64,000 bases of DNA from Archilochus colubris (Eukaryota; Chordata; Aves; Apodiformes; Trochilidae): NCBI GenBank assembly GCA_023079485.1, contig CM041085.1:31109121-31173120 (forward strand), written 5' to 3'. The notes below the pieces were generated by a model. That model did no database searches. It was not told where the DNA came from and worked only from the letters and a program-made list of their open reading frames with translations. Below, in pieces: positions 25,571 through 38,869 of this stretch. A program made the position numbers and the translations under genes. Numbering within the stretch: position 1 is the first letter of the stretch; each line of letters begins with the position of its first letter.

Positions 25571-26589
25571 ACATAGATTGTTAAGCCAGAAGGGTCATTA
25601 TATTGCTCTGGTCTGATCTTCTGCACAGCTCCAGCCACATGATTTCAGGCTGTGATGTCTTCATCTATGCACTTTGCAGCTGAGCTAAGTCATAGTAAAA
25701 ATGCACTCAACCCTGTGTAGCACTCCTGTCTACTTATGTGGACTTTATTTATTCAAAACATAACTTTCCATCAGAAGTTTCCAGCAACGTTCATCCAGCC
25801 ATTCCAAGAGAGTTCCTTATTACTCCTTGACGGCACTAAAGTATTTGAGATGTAACATTTATGCACATAGAAGCTTCAGGAGAGCTTTAATTTATCAGCT
25901 TTCACTCTCTTATTCAAGCATTTCAACAGAGCAACAGATAGTCCACGTAGTGTCCCAAAGAAGGGCAGCTTTCTTATAGCTAAAGGTGAGTCTAAGTTTT
26001 CTTACCTAGGAAGAATTTCAAGTGATGCCTCAATTTGCTTTGCTACAAAAGAAAACATGTTTTCCAACAATTAAAGGGTGAAATCTGCAAACTATAAAAA
26101 TAATTTCTCACCATATGGACTATCATATCCTTATAATCACAGAGAACAGAGATTTTGAAGACACAGCATAGAAAAGTCCCCATTTTTGTCTCTGTACATT
26201 TGTATCCTGAACTTAGGATGACTGAAATAGTAATTTATTTTAAAGTGATCCCTCTTCTCATTATTTATTGATATAATTGGCACAATTAAACATTTGTAGG
26301 GACTAGTTACAGTTGTGTACTCTATCAGTGCACCTTAGGAGGACAGACATTATGTGAGCCAAAACTTTTGTCTTAATAAAAAAAAAAATTAATAAAAAAG
26401 GATTAAATAAACCAGGTCTCTAAAAGATTTTGGTTTAATTATCTCCTTGAATTTTGTAAACAGCTCCATTTTACTGACCAACACAAAATATTTCTAAAGG
26501 CCTAAATAAAGTTTATAAGACAAAATTCATATCACATATGAAATTCTCTGGACCAGCTCTTGTAGATGGGCTATAATTCTACATGGAGC
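25571..26589. other. Unique sequence; possible old interspersed repeat at its start
   Basis: The first 110 bp (from ttgttaagccagaagggtca to about 25680) resemble, from memory, an old dispersed amniote repeat with a 'ccagaagggaccatt...ctggtctgacctcctgca' core. The match is unverified. The remainder is AT-rich with no recognised feature. Confidence 0.35.
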
Positions 26590-26750
26590 AAGTGGTAGTT
26601 GAGGCCCCATCCCTGGAGATATTCAAGGTGAGGCTTGATGAAGCTCTGAGCAACCTGATCTAGTTGACGGTGTCCCTGCTTAATGTGGAGGGTTGGACTA
26701 GATGACCCCTAGAGATCCCTTCCAGCCCAAACCCTTCTACGATTCTATGG
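26590..26750 (+). mobile_element. CR1 3' end fragment
   Basis: About 160 bp of plus-strand CR1: cccatccctggagatattca, ggcttgatgaagctctgagc, gagggttggactagatgacc, and an end at cttctacgattctatgg. It covers the last codons of ORF2 and the 3' UTR. The next element (26761) begins 10 bp later in the opposite orientation. Confidence 0.88.
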
Positions 26751-26760
26751 CTTCCATGAA

Positions 26761-26864
26761 CAGTCCCAGCTCTCCCTGACCCTTAGATGCTTCAGCCCCT
26801 TAATCACCTCTGTGGCCCTTTGCTGGATCATCTCCTGTATGTACATATCTTTCTTTATACTCTG
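26761..26864 (-). mobile_element. CR1 internal fragment
   Basis: About 100 bp of minus-strand CR1 lacking a 3' end: cagtcccagctctccctgac, then cttcagccccttaatcacct, gtggccctttgctgg and tgtacatatctttcttt. It corresponds to the ORF2 block 'QRRATKMI...LRELGLFSL' read in reverse. With no 3' terminus it is either a deletion remnant or part of an inverted rearrangement with the adjacent plus-strand copy. Confidence 0.7.
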
Positions 26865-29800
26865 AAATATCCACTGGAACACCTGAGCATCCTGCCTTGA
26901 TTATAGCTGCATTAATAGTAGCAGTTTGTAACCATCTGATTAACAACTAATCTAAACATGCCTAATTACATCCCAGTTTAAGTATACTTCAGTTTCTTTC
27001 AGGCAGGGAGATCTCTGTTTATAAGAATAAATGACAATTTTTCTTGCCAGGTCTTTCAGTTTATACCATTACAATTCAGTATTATAGTTCAGTGAACTGT
27101 ACAGTTCAGTTACTACAGACCTCCTGCTTTGCAGATTTTAACTCTCTCCAGCTTACTTAATACTTTTTCTTGTGATTTCCTCCCAAATGTTTTAATTAAT
27201 GTTGATCAAACTGACTGGGATTTCTTTGTTTGAAAAATCTGTTGTCAAAGAAATAATCAAATTACTGTGGCGCAATCAGCTTTTGGTCAGTGTTTCATTT
27301 TAACTCATTTTACCACCTATTTTTTAATCCCTCTCATCTTCAAAATGTGGTCTAAAGCTTAACATATAACTGAAATCAGACTGTAGCTAACCTCACTATT
27401 TTCCTTTTCAAACAGGTAATACTATCTTTGACAGTAAATAATTATAGTATTTATAATTGGAGAGGTTTGGAATCTCAAAAAAAATTTCTCAAATTATTTC
27501 TTCCTGATAATTTAAATTCACTCAGCTAAATTTTAATTTCACCTTTTATGATTTCCATGTCCATACACTTAATATTCACAGCTATCCTGCCTGTGTCATA
27601 AGTCAGTATTTAAAACAGAAGCAAATATCTTTTAATCATATCTAAACTATTTCCAGCAAAATCTTCACCTTTAGGATCTTTACCTAAGAAATCATGTCTG
27701 CAGAGGAAGTGAGAATTTAAAACTTATATCTCACGTTTAGATATGAATATTTAAAGTTATTTATAATGTTAAATCCTGAGAAAAACAAGGTCTCCAAAGT
27801 CTCTAAATTCTACTAGTCTAATTTTTATCCCACCTCTGATCCCTGAAATGGAAACAGTACTACAATGGTGTCTTATATAAAACCATCAGAAGATTTCTAA
27901 GGAAATTAATAAATTTAATATCAGTCTCCATAATATTTTCAGAGCAGCATTTAAAATAAGCACTTTGCCATACTTATAATGGTGATGACACATGGAAACA
28001 TGTTCACCACTTATGCATCTTTATTTTGCGCCTGAAGAGACTTTATAAGAAATATAATGGAATCATATAATTACAATTCTATCAAGCAGTATGCATGCAC
28101 AATAAAGTTGAATTCAGAATGAAATAGCAGTTCTTACAAATTTTGCAATCTTCATATTTTTCCTTTGATGTTCAGAATTTATCTGATGAACACATCACTG
28201 AAAAAGTAATTAAAATCATATCTCTCATTAGCAATAAGGCATCAAGTATAAGCATCTATGCATACTTTGCTCTTGATTACCTAAAATACAGTTTCACAGC
28301 AGACAGAATACTTTAATATAAATGGAGGAAACACATTGTTTCCCAGGAAACCTGCTGGAATATGCACCAACAGATACTGTCTGATAAACTAAGGAATGTT
28401 GTGATATCTACCATTGAATAGCAAATTGGATGACCAAAAAAAAAAAAAAACAAAACCCTCATTTTAACACAAAACAGCATTCCAAAAAGAATTGAAAATA
28501 AGCACAGCTAACACACAATTCTTTTATAAAATGTCTTCAAAATTTCCTCTTTACTTGAAGTTGAAAAAAAAAATAAAATACGACAGTCACCTGGAATTTA
28601 TTTCACACTACTCTGTCTCATTTCCATCTTTTCTGCTTGGGTCAAATCAGGACCCAAAAAAATGCCTCCAAAACACTAAAATACTAAGATTATCCTGCTC
28701 AGTTCCACAGGAAAGTGCTGCATTTATATTGTGTTCAAGATACATACAACAAATAATAGAACCAGTAACTACCAGAGTAGTTGCCACTAAACTGTTGGTG
28801 ACTTAAAGTTGACCCTTCACAGGAAAATAATATATTCTATCTACCAGGAGACCTATAAGAAGTTAAACTGTAGAGCTGAATGTAGCTAACACTGATTGCC
28901 TTCAGGGGAAAAGGACACATACAACCATCATGGATCAGAATTTTCACACTAGAAAACCCTGTCATGCCAATATGACCAGCAAAATCACACACAGATCATT
29001 CCTATGCAGATAAGCAGAGAAAATCTCCCTGACTTTAAATAATGGATTCATATCAAAAGCCTTTCATAACCATTTCTCCAGTCACTCTATCAGCCTAGGA
29101 CACTACTTACAGAAGAAATTACATCTTTGTTTTTCCTTTGAAAAGGTTAAAGAGGAAAAGGAAACTAAAGACAAGCCTTTATATGAAGAAAATGTGTGTG
29201 TTAGACTTATAAATCCAGCATGCAACATTGCCCATATCCTTCATGCTGCTTATTGTAAACTTTCAGTGCCACAGTCAGCATCTTCCAACACACCAAGGGG
29301 GCTGCTATATTCAGCAGCACTTTAGGTTGTCCTTCTGATACAGAGCACAGGATGGGATTTTGACTATGTGTTTCTTCAGCTAATGCTTGATTCCTGACCA
29401 ACAAGTTTCTTGACTTTCCATTATCTGGTAGCTCCTTCCTAAACCTAAATCACTCCTTCAGTGGGACCAGAAGGACTGTTGATGGGATGCAGGGCTTTTT
29501 GATCCAAGATTGAAATAAACATATAGACACACACTTCACACACTTGAACTTGGGTTTTTGTAGGTCTGTTCCCTGACTGGAATTTCAATACAGTTCAGTA
29601 GACAGCAGAGCCCAGTCTACTGCAAGAGTGACACAGTAACTGTGAGAGTCACCAGCAGGAGGGCAGGAATGTCTCAAGTCAGTATTACCAATATGGAAGC
29701 ATTACCTTCCTTATTTTCATGTAGTTTTCATGTACTGGGCTCATAGCCTCTTTGGTTGTAGTCCATTCATTTTTAAACAGGTGAATTAATTTTAGTATGT

Positions 29801-31089
29801 GAATGGATGTTCTTATTAGCAAGTAATATTTCTTTTTAATACGTTTAGAATAAAAAGTCAACTCCAAACTCCTCCAAACCTGAAATGATTTTTAAATACA
29901 TTTGAAAGACAGGCAAGTCCATCAAGATCCCTTGGAAACAAACCAAAATTTTGCAAAAAAACTCTGTGTAACTACACACATGCCCACACAACTGTATGCA
30001 CACAAAGCTAGCAGGAATTATATCTGTCTACAGAGCATCTCATGTGCTGCTACTTTGAAGACAGGAACACAATATTGAATTAATCCTGCACTATTAGGAA
30101 ATAAAGAAATTAATATTTTAATGGTCACCTTTTCAAACCATCTGAATTGCTTTCTAATAGTCAGTAAAATAATGTAGCACATTGGAACAGGCAATCAGAA
30201 ATGTTGATAAAATGGTAGCTAAAGCCTAAGGGCCCAGGATTTAATGTGTGGAGTCTCAAATAGCCTCTTCTGAGAAAACACTGAGATGTTGAATAAACCT
30301 TGGCACAGGGCTTACTACCCACAAACCATCTCTCTAATAAATTATTAGTTCATCAGAGACTCTAACATAGAAACAAAACCAGATATGATATGCTCTGTGT
30401 GAATTTACTGATATCCCCTTTGCACTCCAGCTATATCAGCATCCATGTACACTATATTATCTCTCAATTAAAAATTTATTAGACTTGTACATTTCCTTGC
30501 TACTTACACACATCTGAATAGTGACAGCAGCAGAAAAGGAATAGCAAGGTGTCTGATTAACCAAACTGCTCTTGAGAGTATCTTGCCTAATATTTAAATG
30601 TAACAAAATTTATTTTCAAGTAGTAAAGATTTGACTACGGAAATTATTTTTTCAGAATATCCCCACTAAGAAAACAATGTAAAACCTCACTCAAGTCTAT
30701 TTTTAATATTTACATATCTATATATATGTGGGTTTTATCTGGGAAATAAAAATATTTCTCTACCATTTCACACCATGTTGCAAGTTCTCTCCCTTTAACA
30801 AAAGTAATATTATCAGCACCAGACTTATCATTCCCCTGGCCTAAGCCCCTTTATCCATTCAATGACTCAGATAAGATGTATATGCATATAAATTGTACTA
30901 GAAATTCAAGCACTTCCAGCAAAATCAGGGCATGCACACATGCACACCCCTTCTGCCACTGAAAAAAAATATTTAAGAAATTAAACACTCAGAATTCAGA
31001 ACAGCAAGAAAATAAAAAATATACCAAAGGTTTCATGAGGCCTTTATAATGACTAATAAGTGCACATAGATTGTAATGCATATACCTAT
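26865..31089. other. AT-rich unique sequence, 4.2 kb
   Basis: No recognised gene or repeat family. A 104-codon plus frame at 28492-28806 is the longest here. It starts within A-rich sequence, resembles no protein known to me and shows no supporting signal. Confidence 0.6.
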
Positions 31090-31566
31090 CATAGAATCAT
31101 AGAATCATAGAATCATAGAATTGGCTGGGTTGGAAGGGACCTCAGAGATCATCAAGTCCAACCCTTGAACCACCGTTGCGGTTGCTAGACCATGGCACTG
31201 AGTGCCACATCCAGTCTTTTTAAATATCTCCAGGGACGGAAACCACCACCACACCCACCAATACGGATCACTCCCGTAAAGAAATTCCTAATATCTAGCC
31301 TAAACTTCCCCTGGCACAACTTAAGGCCATGCCCTCTTGTCTTGTTGAAAGTCGTTTGGCAAAAGAGACCAACCCCCACCTGGCTACACCCTCCTTTCAG
31401 GGAGTTGTAGAGAGCGATGAGGTCTCCCCTGAGCCTCTTCTTCTCCAGGCTGAACAGCCCCAGCTCCCTCAGCCTCTCCTCATAGGGTCTGTGCTCGAGT
31501 CCCTTCACCAGCCTGGTTGCCCTCCTTTGGACCTGCTCCAGGACCTCGATATCCTTCCTGAACTAT
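31090..31566 (-). mobile_element. CR1 LINE 3' portion, relatively young
   Basis: Minus-strand CR1 with four near-perfect atagaatc octamers at the 3' end (31090-31125), then ttggctgggttggaagggac and the ccatggcactgagtgccaca family signature. ORF2 C-terminal sequence is clear: minus frame 31185-31508 has 107 codons ([20 protein letters not shown], later RLDVALSAM), with a local frameshift in the middle. The element breaks off near atccttcctgaact. The good octamer tail and low decay suggest a younger insertion. It is the undeleted relative of the copy at 6547-6955. Confidence 0.93.
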
Positions 31567-32118
31567 AACAACCTCAGGCCTCCAAAATTAAGGGACTTGA
31601 TGCAAAAAAAATGAAACTGCAATTTTTACAGAGATTTCTTCAGGAACAAAATGAAAGAACAATGAATTTTCATTGTGTGACCCTCTCTATGAAGGAACTC
31701 TGAAAAGTTATTTCTCTGGAGATTGCAATGCATAATATGCAATTATACAGAACATAAGGGGAAATACTGTCTTCATCCAATCCAGAGAGAGAGGTCCTAC
31801 TGTATGCACAACTGTCAATTTTTCCACTTTTTAATTCCAAGTTTGTGCTAACTATGAAAAGGACAAATGAAAAATCTGTAGATTGTAACACCATATTAAA
31901 TTACGGAACAGTAGAAAGAAAAGTGGGACTGAATCCTAAATGCTTTAATAGGTAAACTCTGTTTCTCATTCAAACGCAGTGAGAGTACAGAAAGCATTTC
32001 TATTTTTCCATTAATAAAAGGTGTTGCTAAGGGTACCCAGACAAATGAACAGGGAAGAGAAGAGAGGAAGGAGAAAAAAAAAAAAAAAAGAAAGGGTGTC
32101 TGGAAAGAAAAAATTCAC
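31567..32118. other. Unique spacer with purine tract
   Basis: About 550 bp between a minus-strand and a plus-strand CR1, with a 46-base purine tract at 32051-32096. No gene seen. Confidence 0.6.
32051..32096 (+). repeat. Homopurine tract
   Basis: Agggaagagaagagaggaag followed by an A-run of about 16 and aaaggg. It lies just upstream of the broken 5' end of the CR1 at 32119. Confidence 0.8.
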
Positions 32119-32550
32119 CAGATGTAGAGGAGAGCAACAAGGCTGGTGAAGGGAGTAAGGGAAAGGAGAGGCTGAGGGAGCTGGGGTCATTTAGCCTGGA
32201 GAAGAGGAGGCTCAGGAGGGGCCTTACCACTCTCTACAATTACCTGAAAGAATGTTTCAGCCAGGGGGAGGTCGGGTTCTTCTCCCAGGTAACTAGTGAC
32301 AGGATGAGAGGGCATGGCCTGAAGCTGTGCCAGGAAGGAGAGGTTTGGGTTGGATATCAGGAAGCAATTCCTCATGGAGAAGGTGATCAGGCATTGGAGT
32401 GGGCTGCCCAGGGAAGTGGTGGAAGTCACAGTCCCTGGAGGTGTTTAAGGAAAGGCTGATGTGGCACTTAGTGCCATGGTGGAGTTGTTAGGTCAGAGGC
32501 TGGACCTGATGATCTGAGAGGCCTTTTCCAGCCTCAGTAATTCTGTATAT
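32119..32550 (+). mobile_element. CR1 LINE 3' portion
   Basis: Plus-strand CR1 beginning in ORF2 (agagcaacaaggctggtgaa), then ggctgagggagctggggtca, ttctcccaggtaactagtga, and the C-terminus (gggctgcccagggaagtggt, gtgtttaaggaaaggctgat). The 3' UTR signature gtggcacttagtgccatggt is the plus-strand counterpart of that in the 6547 and 31090 copies. The tail is decayed to attctgtatatag. The frame is disrupted. Confidence 0.92.
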
Positions 32551-33492
32551 AGAGGGTCCTTTCATCTGAGGGGGAATTTGATGCATAAGCTGTTTTACAA
32601 ACAACAGGAAATCTTTTAAAAAGTAGACAGACTTCTAAAGACAAAAATAAACTGAAGTCATAATGATAAAACATTCAAGGATAATGCCTGCTAATACAAC
32701 AGCTGTGTCCAGTCGTACTCAGACAACAAGATTTCACATCACTGTAGCAGTACCAGCATGATGGTATCTGGTGATCTTCATCAATTAAAGGCATACCACA
32801 GCCATCCAGCCTGATCCTTGCCTAAGAAAGAAATGGCAATGGGGAAGGCTCCCAAGGAGTCACAAGAGATTATCAGCATAGCCAGAATTAGAGTGAGAGG
32901 GTAATGGGTCAGGACATGTGAATGTGAAAATGGATGTGAAATGGAACCAGTAAAACTCACTTCCAAGTCCTATATAGTAGTCAGACAATTGATATTTCCA
33001 TACCTTGCTCACTTTCATAAATTATAATCTAGTACATCATCTTGTGTATCTAAATAGATTTTATAAAAAAATAATCTCTTCCTTGAATAATAATCATAAA
33101 ATTATATCTATTCTAACAATTAATAATCCTCTTCTTAAATATTTGCACTTTTTCCAAACTTTTGACGTTAATATTTTACCAGCTATCTCAAGGAGATTTC
33201 TAGTATGAAACTACTATTCAAATACCTTATTCCCTTATAAACCACCACTATTAACAAAGCTGTTTACCAGGCTCGAACTCTCCTCTCTGTGTCTCCAAAG
33301 CAAAACATTAATTGTTTGTTTGAACTAAACTAATCAAACAGTTCAGATCACAGTAAATAGAGTTTCTCTGTTTTTACCAGTATTTTATCCTCTCTAAACT
33401 TTGAACAATGCTTTAGTATTCCTTCCCAAATACGATTTTTATTTTGGTCCCTTGAAATACTTCTGAATTAAAGAGGTGTTTCCTCCATTTCT

Positions 33493-33538
33493 CTATTACT
33501 ATATATGTCTATTACTATATATCTATTACTATTATATC
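33493..33538 (+). repeat. Imperfect tattactata repeat
   Basis: Three imperfect copies of a ctattactatata unit. Low-complexity AT-rich DNA. Confidence 0.7.
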
Positions 33539-34141
33539 CTCATTATTTCCAATTTTCCAGCTGTGGCAAGCTCATTTAAAGGTAAGAAATAACTAAAGTG
33601 GCATATGTTTCTTTATGCTTTAGTATAAAGTGCTTAATAATAATTTTTAATACTTAATTTTTTATTAATAGTTAATTTTCCAGTGTAAGGAGCTTAATAT
33701 TTCAGCTCTTTATGCTGAACAACATTCAGCCTTCAATCACCTTTGCAAACTACAAGTCATTTTCAAATTTTAAAAAAATGGAGGTAAAATATGGAAGTCT
33801 TTACTCATATAAAAGAATAATCTGAAAAAGCTCACGTGCATGAATCCAGCTGCCTTCACTATCTGCCTAACTCTCATGGTTTTGCAGGACAAGCTATACT
33901 GAAAGGTGCCAGGACAACCTCCAACAGCCTCGACTAAACCACACAGAAATCTGCACTGAATCCACATTTGACAAACATGATAATTTGAGCAAAAGCATAA
34001 TATACTTTCAGGTCTGAAAAGAAAGGTGCTGGGGGGACAAGAGGGAAAGTAGTCCAAAGCAGCATCTCTCCAAAATTAACTTTTTGATACATAGGGTTAA
34101 CACTGTCTACTGGCAGACTCATAATAGAGACGACTATTTAA

Positions 34142-34230
34142 ATATAAGTATATATATATATATGTAAAAATATATATATATGTGTGTACATACACACACG
34201 TTATACGCAAATGTGCATATGTATGAATAT
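34142..34230. repeat. TA/TG microsatellite with self-complementary segments
   Basis: Two (TA)n runs, then tgtgtgtacatacacacac, which is nearly self-complementary, then atgtgcatatgtatg. Such sequence can form cruciforms and is prone to length change. Confidence 0.85.
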
Positions 34231-35675
34231 ATTAATTATAAAATGAGATCTAAGTCTTGCACAACACTCATTCAGACTCAGCAGCTATTAATCAAAGGAA
34301 AAAAAAAGAAGCTGCTTCCAAGGTAATTACAAAAATTGCAGCTTTGTGATTCAATTCTTTCACACAGATTTTGTACCAGTCTGACTGACTTTGAAGAAAG
34401 ATACAGAAATTGAAGGCTATTAAATTTAGCTGAATTTTCCTTTTGACTTCTTTGTACTACCTGAAAGCACTTTTGAAACCAAAACCATCTTCGAACCATG
34501 AAATTAATCAAAGTTTCCTAATCTATTCAAGACAGAGGAAAAAATAATGAGGCACATCTTCAACATCTGAGCCACTTGAACATCTCACTGTTCTGGCTGT
34601 GCTTCTCCCTTCTCAAAAACAACATGTGCAAACTTTCCTGTTACTCAGATCGGTTGCAGAGGTGATGGAGCTGGTAGCTCCAAGGCTCTAAGGAAATCTC
34701 CAAACAGTCCTTGCCTTTGGCAGACCCTGTCACCAAGAGGAGAAAGGGCCACCCATGAAGGAACTGGGGAGCAGGAGGTATGCAGGGGGCTACCACACAG
34801 GGCAGAAAGTGGAGTCTGGGTCAGCAGTGTCAGCAGGTGAGAAGGTACAGAGAGAATGGAGGATCAGTGCAGAGGCTAAAGCCTGGAGGAAGGTAGAAAG
34901 AGAGCAAAAAGTCAAAAAGGTAGTGACAATGAGAATGAGATGAGCAAGAAAAGTTGTGACTGCTAGTAGAAAGTTCATTAGCAAAGGGAATTGAAGTTAA
35001 AAGGGTGTCCTGAGACAGGCATCAATTGGTAACTGCAACTTTATCTTGAAGAGAAAAGAAGTAGTATAGAAACACAGGATGGGTGTGCATACCACCAAGG
35101 GATCTTTACACTGGCATGAGAGACAGTTCAGCTGAGCCAGGGGTGAATTTTTCCTTCACTACCCCCTGCTTCCAGGACAAAGAAGGCTACCAAGGCAACA
35201 TCACTTCAAGTTTTCTTTACAAGCATTTGCTATATCACTTTCTGCAGAAGGGGTGGGCGTGCCAGCAAACTGCAAGAAATCCTTCAGTGGATGAGGCCCT
35301 TGTGTCTTCCTTGGGTTGGGCATCACATTACCTTATAAACTAACCCACAGGTCCAAACCAAAACATAACACAGATGGGAGATTTCTTAACCTCAGAGCTG
35401 AAACATCAGGATCAACTAAGATAACCAAGTTGTTGTTTCAAACACTTACCACCAACAGAACCGAAAATCAACTTTTCTTCTTCCAATTGCAAAAAAAATA
35501 GTGAACAAAATCGTTGAAACCAAACAACTATGTTCTTTTGCAACTATTTTTTTTTAATTGATGACTCCCAGATCAGGCTATCATCCTCTGAAGTTAGCAA
35601 GCAACTTAAAGAGGTGATGTGGTTTGTTATTTTAGTTTAAGAGCTATTCTAGTGCAAACAGAACAATTCTGTTAT

Positions 35676-35752
35676 AAGGAAGTGAGGAAGAAAGGAGATA
35701 TGAGAGAGTATGAAGGAAGGAAGAAAACAAGAAGAAAGAGAAGGAAAAGAAG
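35676..35752 (+). repeat. Purine-rich tract
   Basis: About 75 bases, almost all purine (gaggaagaaaggagatatga, gaaggaaggaag). The lysine/arginine-rich frame over it is an artefact. Confidence 0.75.
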
Positions 35753-36924
35753 CTGCCATCAAGCAGGAAGTAATGTCAGTGTTCTCATTTCCCAAACAAG
35801 GGTAAGGTTCATGGCTTAAAGTTCATGACTCTCTGTGATTTTGCAAGAATCTATGAACTCAGACAATGAAGAACAGTGAATGCATTTTGTGTTAGCTTTC
35901 TTTTCACCCATGGTATTTCTTCATGTCCTCACTGACTGCTTTTTTAGGATAGCAGCATCACAAGTTCCATGAAGGGAAAGGGAACAGGTCACAAAAACAT
36001 TATCAATCACTCATCTACAAGAGATTTCTTAATTCTAGTATTTTAACACAGAATTTATTTGAGAAATAGCAACAAGATTGAAAAATATTTGGTGTTAATG
36101 ACTGGATTCCTAATATCCCTAGATGTACATACAACTTCAAAAATACAGCTAGTTTCTCAACGTAGGATGCTTTAATACTAATATGAAACTGTAAGCGAAT
36201 AGTGTCAAGAGTTACTATTTTGATAGTGAAATTAATTCTTCAGAGTCAGTGAAAATCATTCTTCAGAGTCTTGAGCCATGGGGAGTGATGGAATAGACTG
36301 ACAAAGGAGGGCTGGGAAGCAGAAAATCCAAGAAAGAAAATGGCATTACAGATGTGGGATGCATAGACAAGGTAAGGAAATAATATAAAAAGGAGACTGG
36401 GTGATAAAAAAGTGAAAATCAAGATGAAAGTGGTCATAAAAATATCAACAGAGACTAGGGCCTAGGTCCAGAAAAGCTCTTATGTTCTTAACTTCAAGTG
36501 TATTATTAAATATATGAAGCATACTACAAATAATGTTAATGATATATTTTGCAAGGCAGGAATTAATAGTCAATGAAAGAAAAGTAACAAATCAAAGAGC
36601 AATAATATATAAAGAAACAAGATGAAGGCTCAGAAGAAGACTAGACTGAAAGCAAACACAGATGTGAGCCATCCTTGTCATAGGTATTTTTTACGAGTTT
36701 TCGACATTAAAGCATCTTTGGATTTCCTAAAAACCATACACAGTACTTTCTCAAATAAAACATACTGGATCCAACATGGGGAAACTACATACCAGTTGAC
36801 AAAGGAAGAAGAGATAATAATTTAACAAAAAAAGCCCCTTATAACTACATAGATTAAAATTATAAAAATTGGATTACAATAATGTGTAAATAGCATCAAG
36901 TCCAAGTTGATTTTACTTATATAT

Positions 36925-36937
36925 CACACACACACAC
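36925..36937 (+). repeat. Short CA microsatellite
   Basis: Six and a half CA units. Confidence 0.8.
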
Positions 36938-38869
36938 TTTCTAATTTTAAAGGGCCAGTTTCATAAATCTAAAAACAATGAAGCTTAAAATCAGCTAAGA
37001 GTACTAATTCGTTTAGAAAATAGTAACAGCCCTTGAAAACTTTCATCCTTTATTACCTGTTCTGAAAAGCTATAACTAAACAAAATACCATAGTTGAAAA
37101 AATAAAAATGAAAATCAAATTTGGCTTAGATGGTGACAGAATGAAAAATTATAAATTAAATAACAGTCTAGGGTAATAAAACTTCAGATTCTCAAACTGT
37201 AATTGCAAGCTTAAATATATGCAGAGAATATATACATCAAGTGAAAACTGATGTAAAACAACATTTCCGGAATTCTAGGAAGTTAATAACTGAAATAAAG
37301 TGACAAAAAAAAGCAGGCAGCAGTACAGCCAAGGAAGGCAATTTTGTAAATATTTAGGGAGTAAGAAGGAATGTTAATATTTGCATCAAACAGTTCTTAG
37401 AATGAAACATTGGTATTCTCAAGAACAGTGATGCAAAAAAATACAACTGCATTTCGTAAACATTTTCTAGGTTTGGAGGAGAAGCCAGATGATTTCATCA
37501 CTGTAATAATTCACAACAGTGTTAATTTGCAGTTAACAACATCACATTTTTAGCTAGTACGTCTGAAGAAAATTTCTAGAAGACTTGCAAGAACTGGTCT
37601 GTGACTTCTCTGCACACAAACTATGATCCTGAAGCACTGAAACTTTTTAAGTGAAAAAAAAATAGCATTATCCTAGTATTCTAAAGAAATAAACAGGATG
37701 ACCCAATTATCTTGGGCATCATATCTGATTCAGCTCTTAGAGGAAATCGGGGTTTTAATTCAGAATTAGAGTCTAATGTAATAAAATCAATCAATAAGGT
37801 TATGTTAAAGTACAGTGATTTATCTCAGACTAAGCTAACTCTTAATTCAATATATTTGGCCATTCAAAGCAATAGTGTTGCAAAATGTAAGGATCTGATA
37901 CAGTAATCTGACAGCTTGACTAAGGTGAAATTATGAAACAAAACAAATTTATGTACATTTTCTAGACATGGTGCTCTTGTCCTGAAGAGAAGTGACGGGC
38001 AAAGATTGGAAAGTACTAGTGGGAAGTCTTAACAGAAGTTGCCAATATTACCCTGTACTCATACAACTAGAATAACCCTCATGTAAGAGAGCTCAGGTGG
38101 GAAAGATGGAATCACAAGACGTGTCACATTGGCCTCGATTTGTCACTGGCACACCAGCTACTGGGGTGACGCATATACAGGTCAGAAATAAATAGCACTT
38201 TTTAACAGTACAAAAAATTACTCATTGGAAAACTACAGTGTGCTTGTCCAGACTGATCTATAAAGTCTTACAATGAAGCAAATATTTTTTTTCCTAAACT
38301 ATCCATAATTTCAAAAATAAAACGATTTTAAAAGCTCCTACAGGTTGTGCTATGCAACAAGTCAGCCAGAATGGTCAGAAGAGATCTTTTCAGCCATGCA
38401 AGCTCTGAAAACAGGACAGTAAAAGCCCTGGGCTCATACTGTGGGAATCATCCATAAGGCAAATATTGCCACAGAGAGGTCTGTTCCCCTCACAAATCCT
38501 CACAGCATCCAGATGCCAAGAGCAATCAGAGCCAAGAGAACAAAAAAACAGACTGCAAGAGAGAGATGTGAGAATCCCAAGTAATATTACCAGTCAGAGC
38601 TGCCTACCTCTGCTGAGGCTTTTCCAGCTTCTTGAGGTGTCTGCAAGTGCAAGAGGAAGAGGATTTCTTTCTAGTTGACCACACATTCTCTAAATATACA
38701 GAGTCCTCCCTAGCATATCAAAATCACATTAAGCTAGCATATTTTAAAACACAACATATTCAAAAGAGATAACACAGGAAATTTTGCTAGCAAGGAACCA
38801 ACTTGTAACACCAGTCCTTAAATTAAGCATATAACTAGCAAGCTAACAAATCCTCTAAACAACTGCTTA

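Larger units (their letters stand above)
32551..38869. other. AT-rich unique sequence, 6.3 kb, with simple repeats
   Basis: The largest CR1-free interval of the window. It contains tattacta-type repeats (33493-33538), a TA/TG microsatellite (34142-34230), a purine tract (35676-35752) and a short CA repeat (36925-36937). Frames up to 95 codons (33770-34057, minus) resemble nothing known. Confidence 0.6.

Noticed and set aside
28492..28806. 104-codon open frame
   Set aside because: Sits in AT-rich, A-run-containing sequence. No similarity to a known protein, and no promoter or splice signal supports it.
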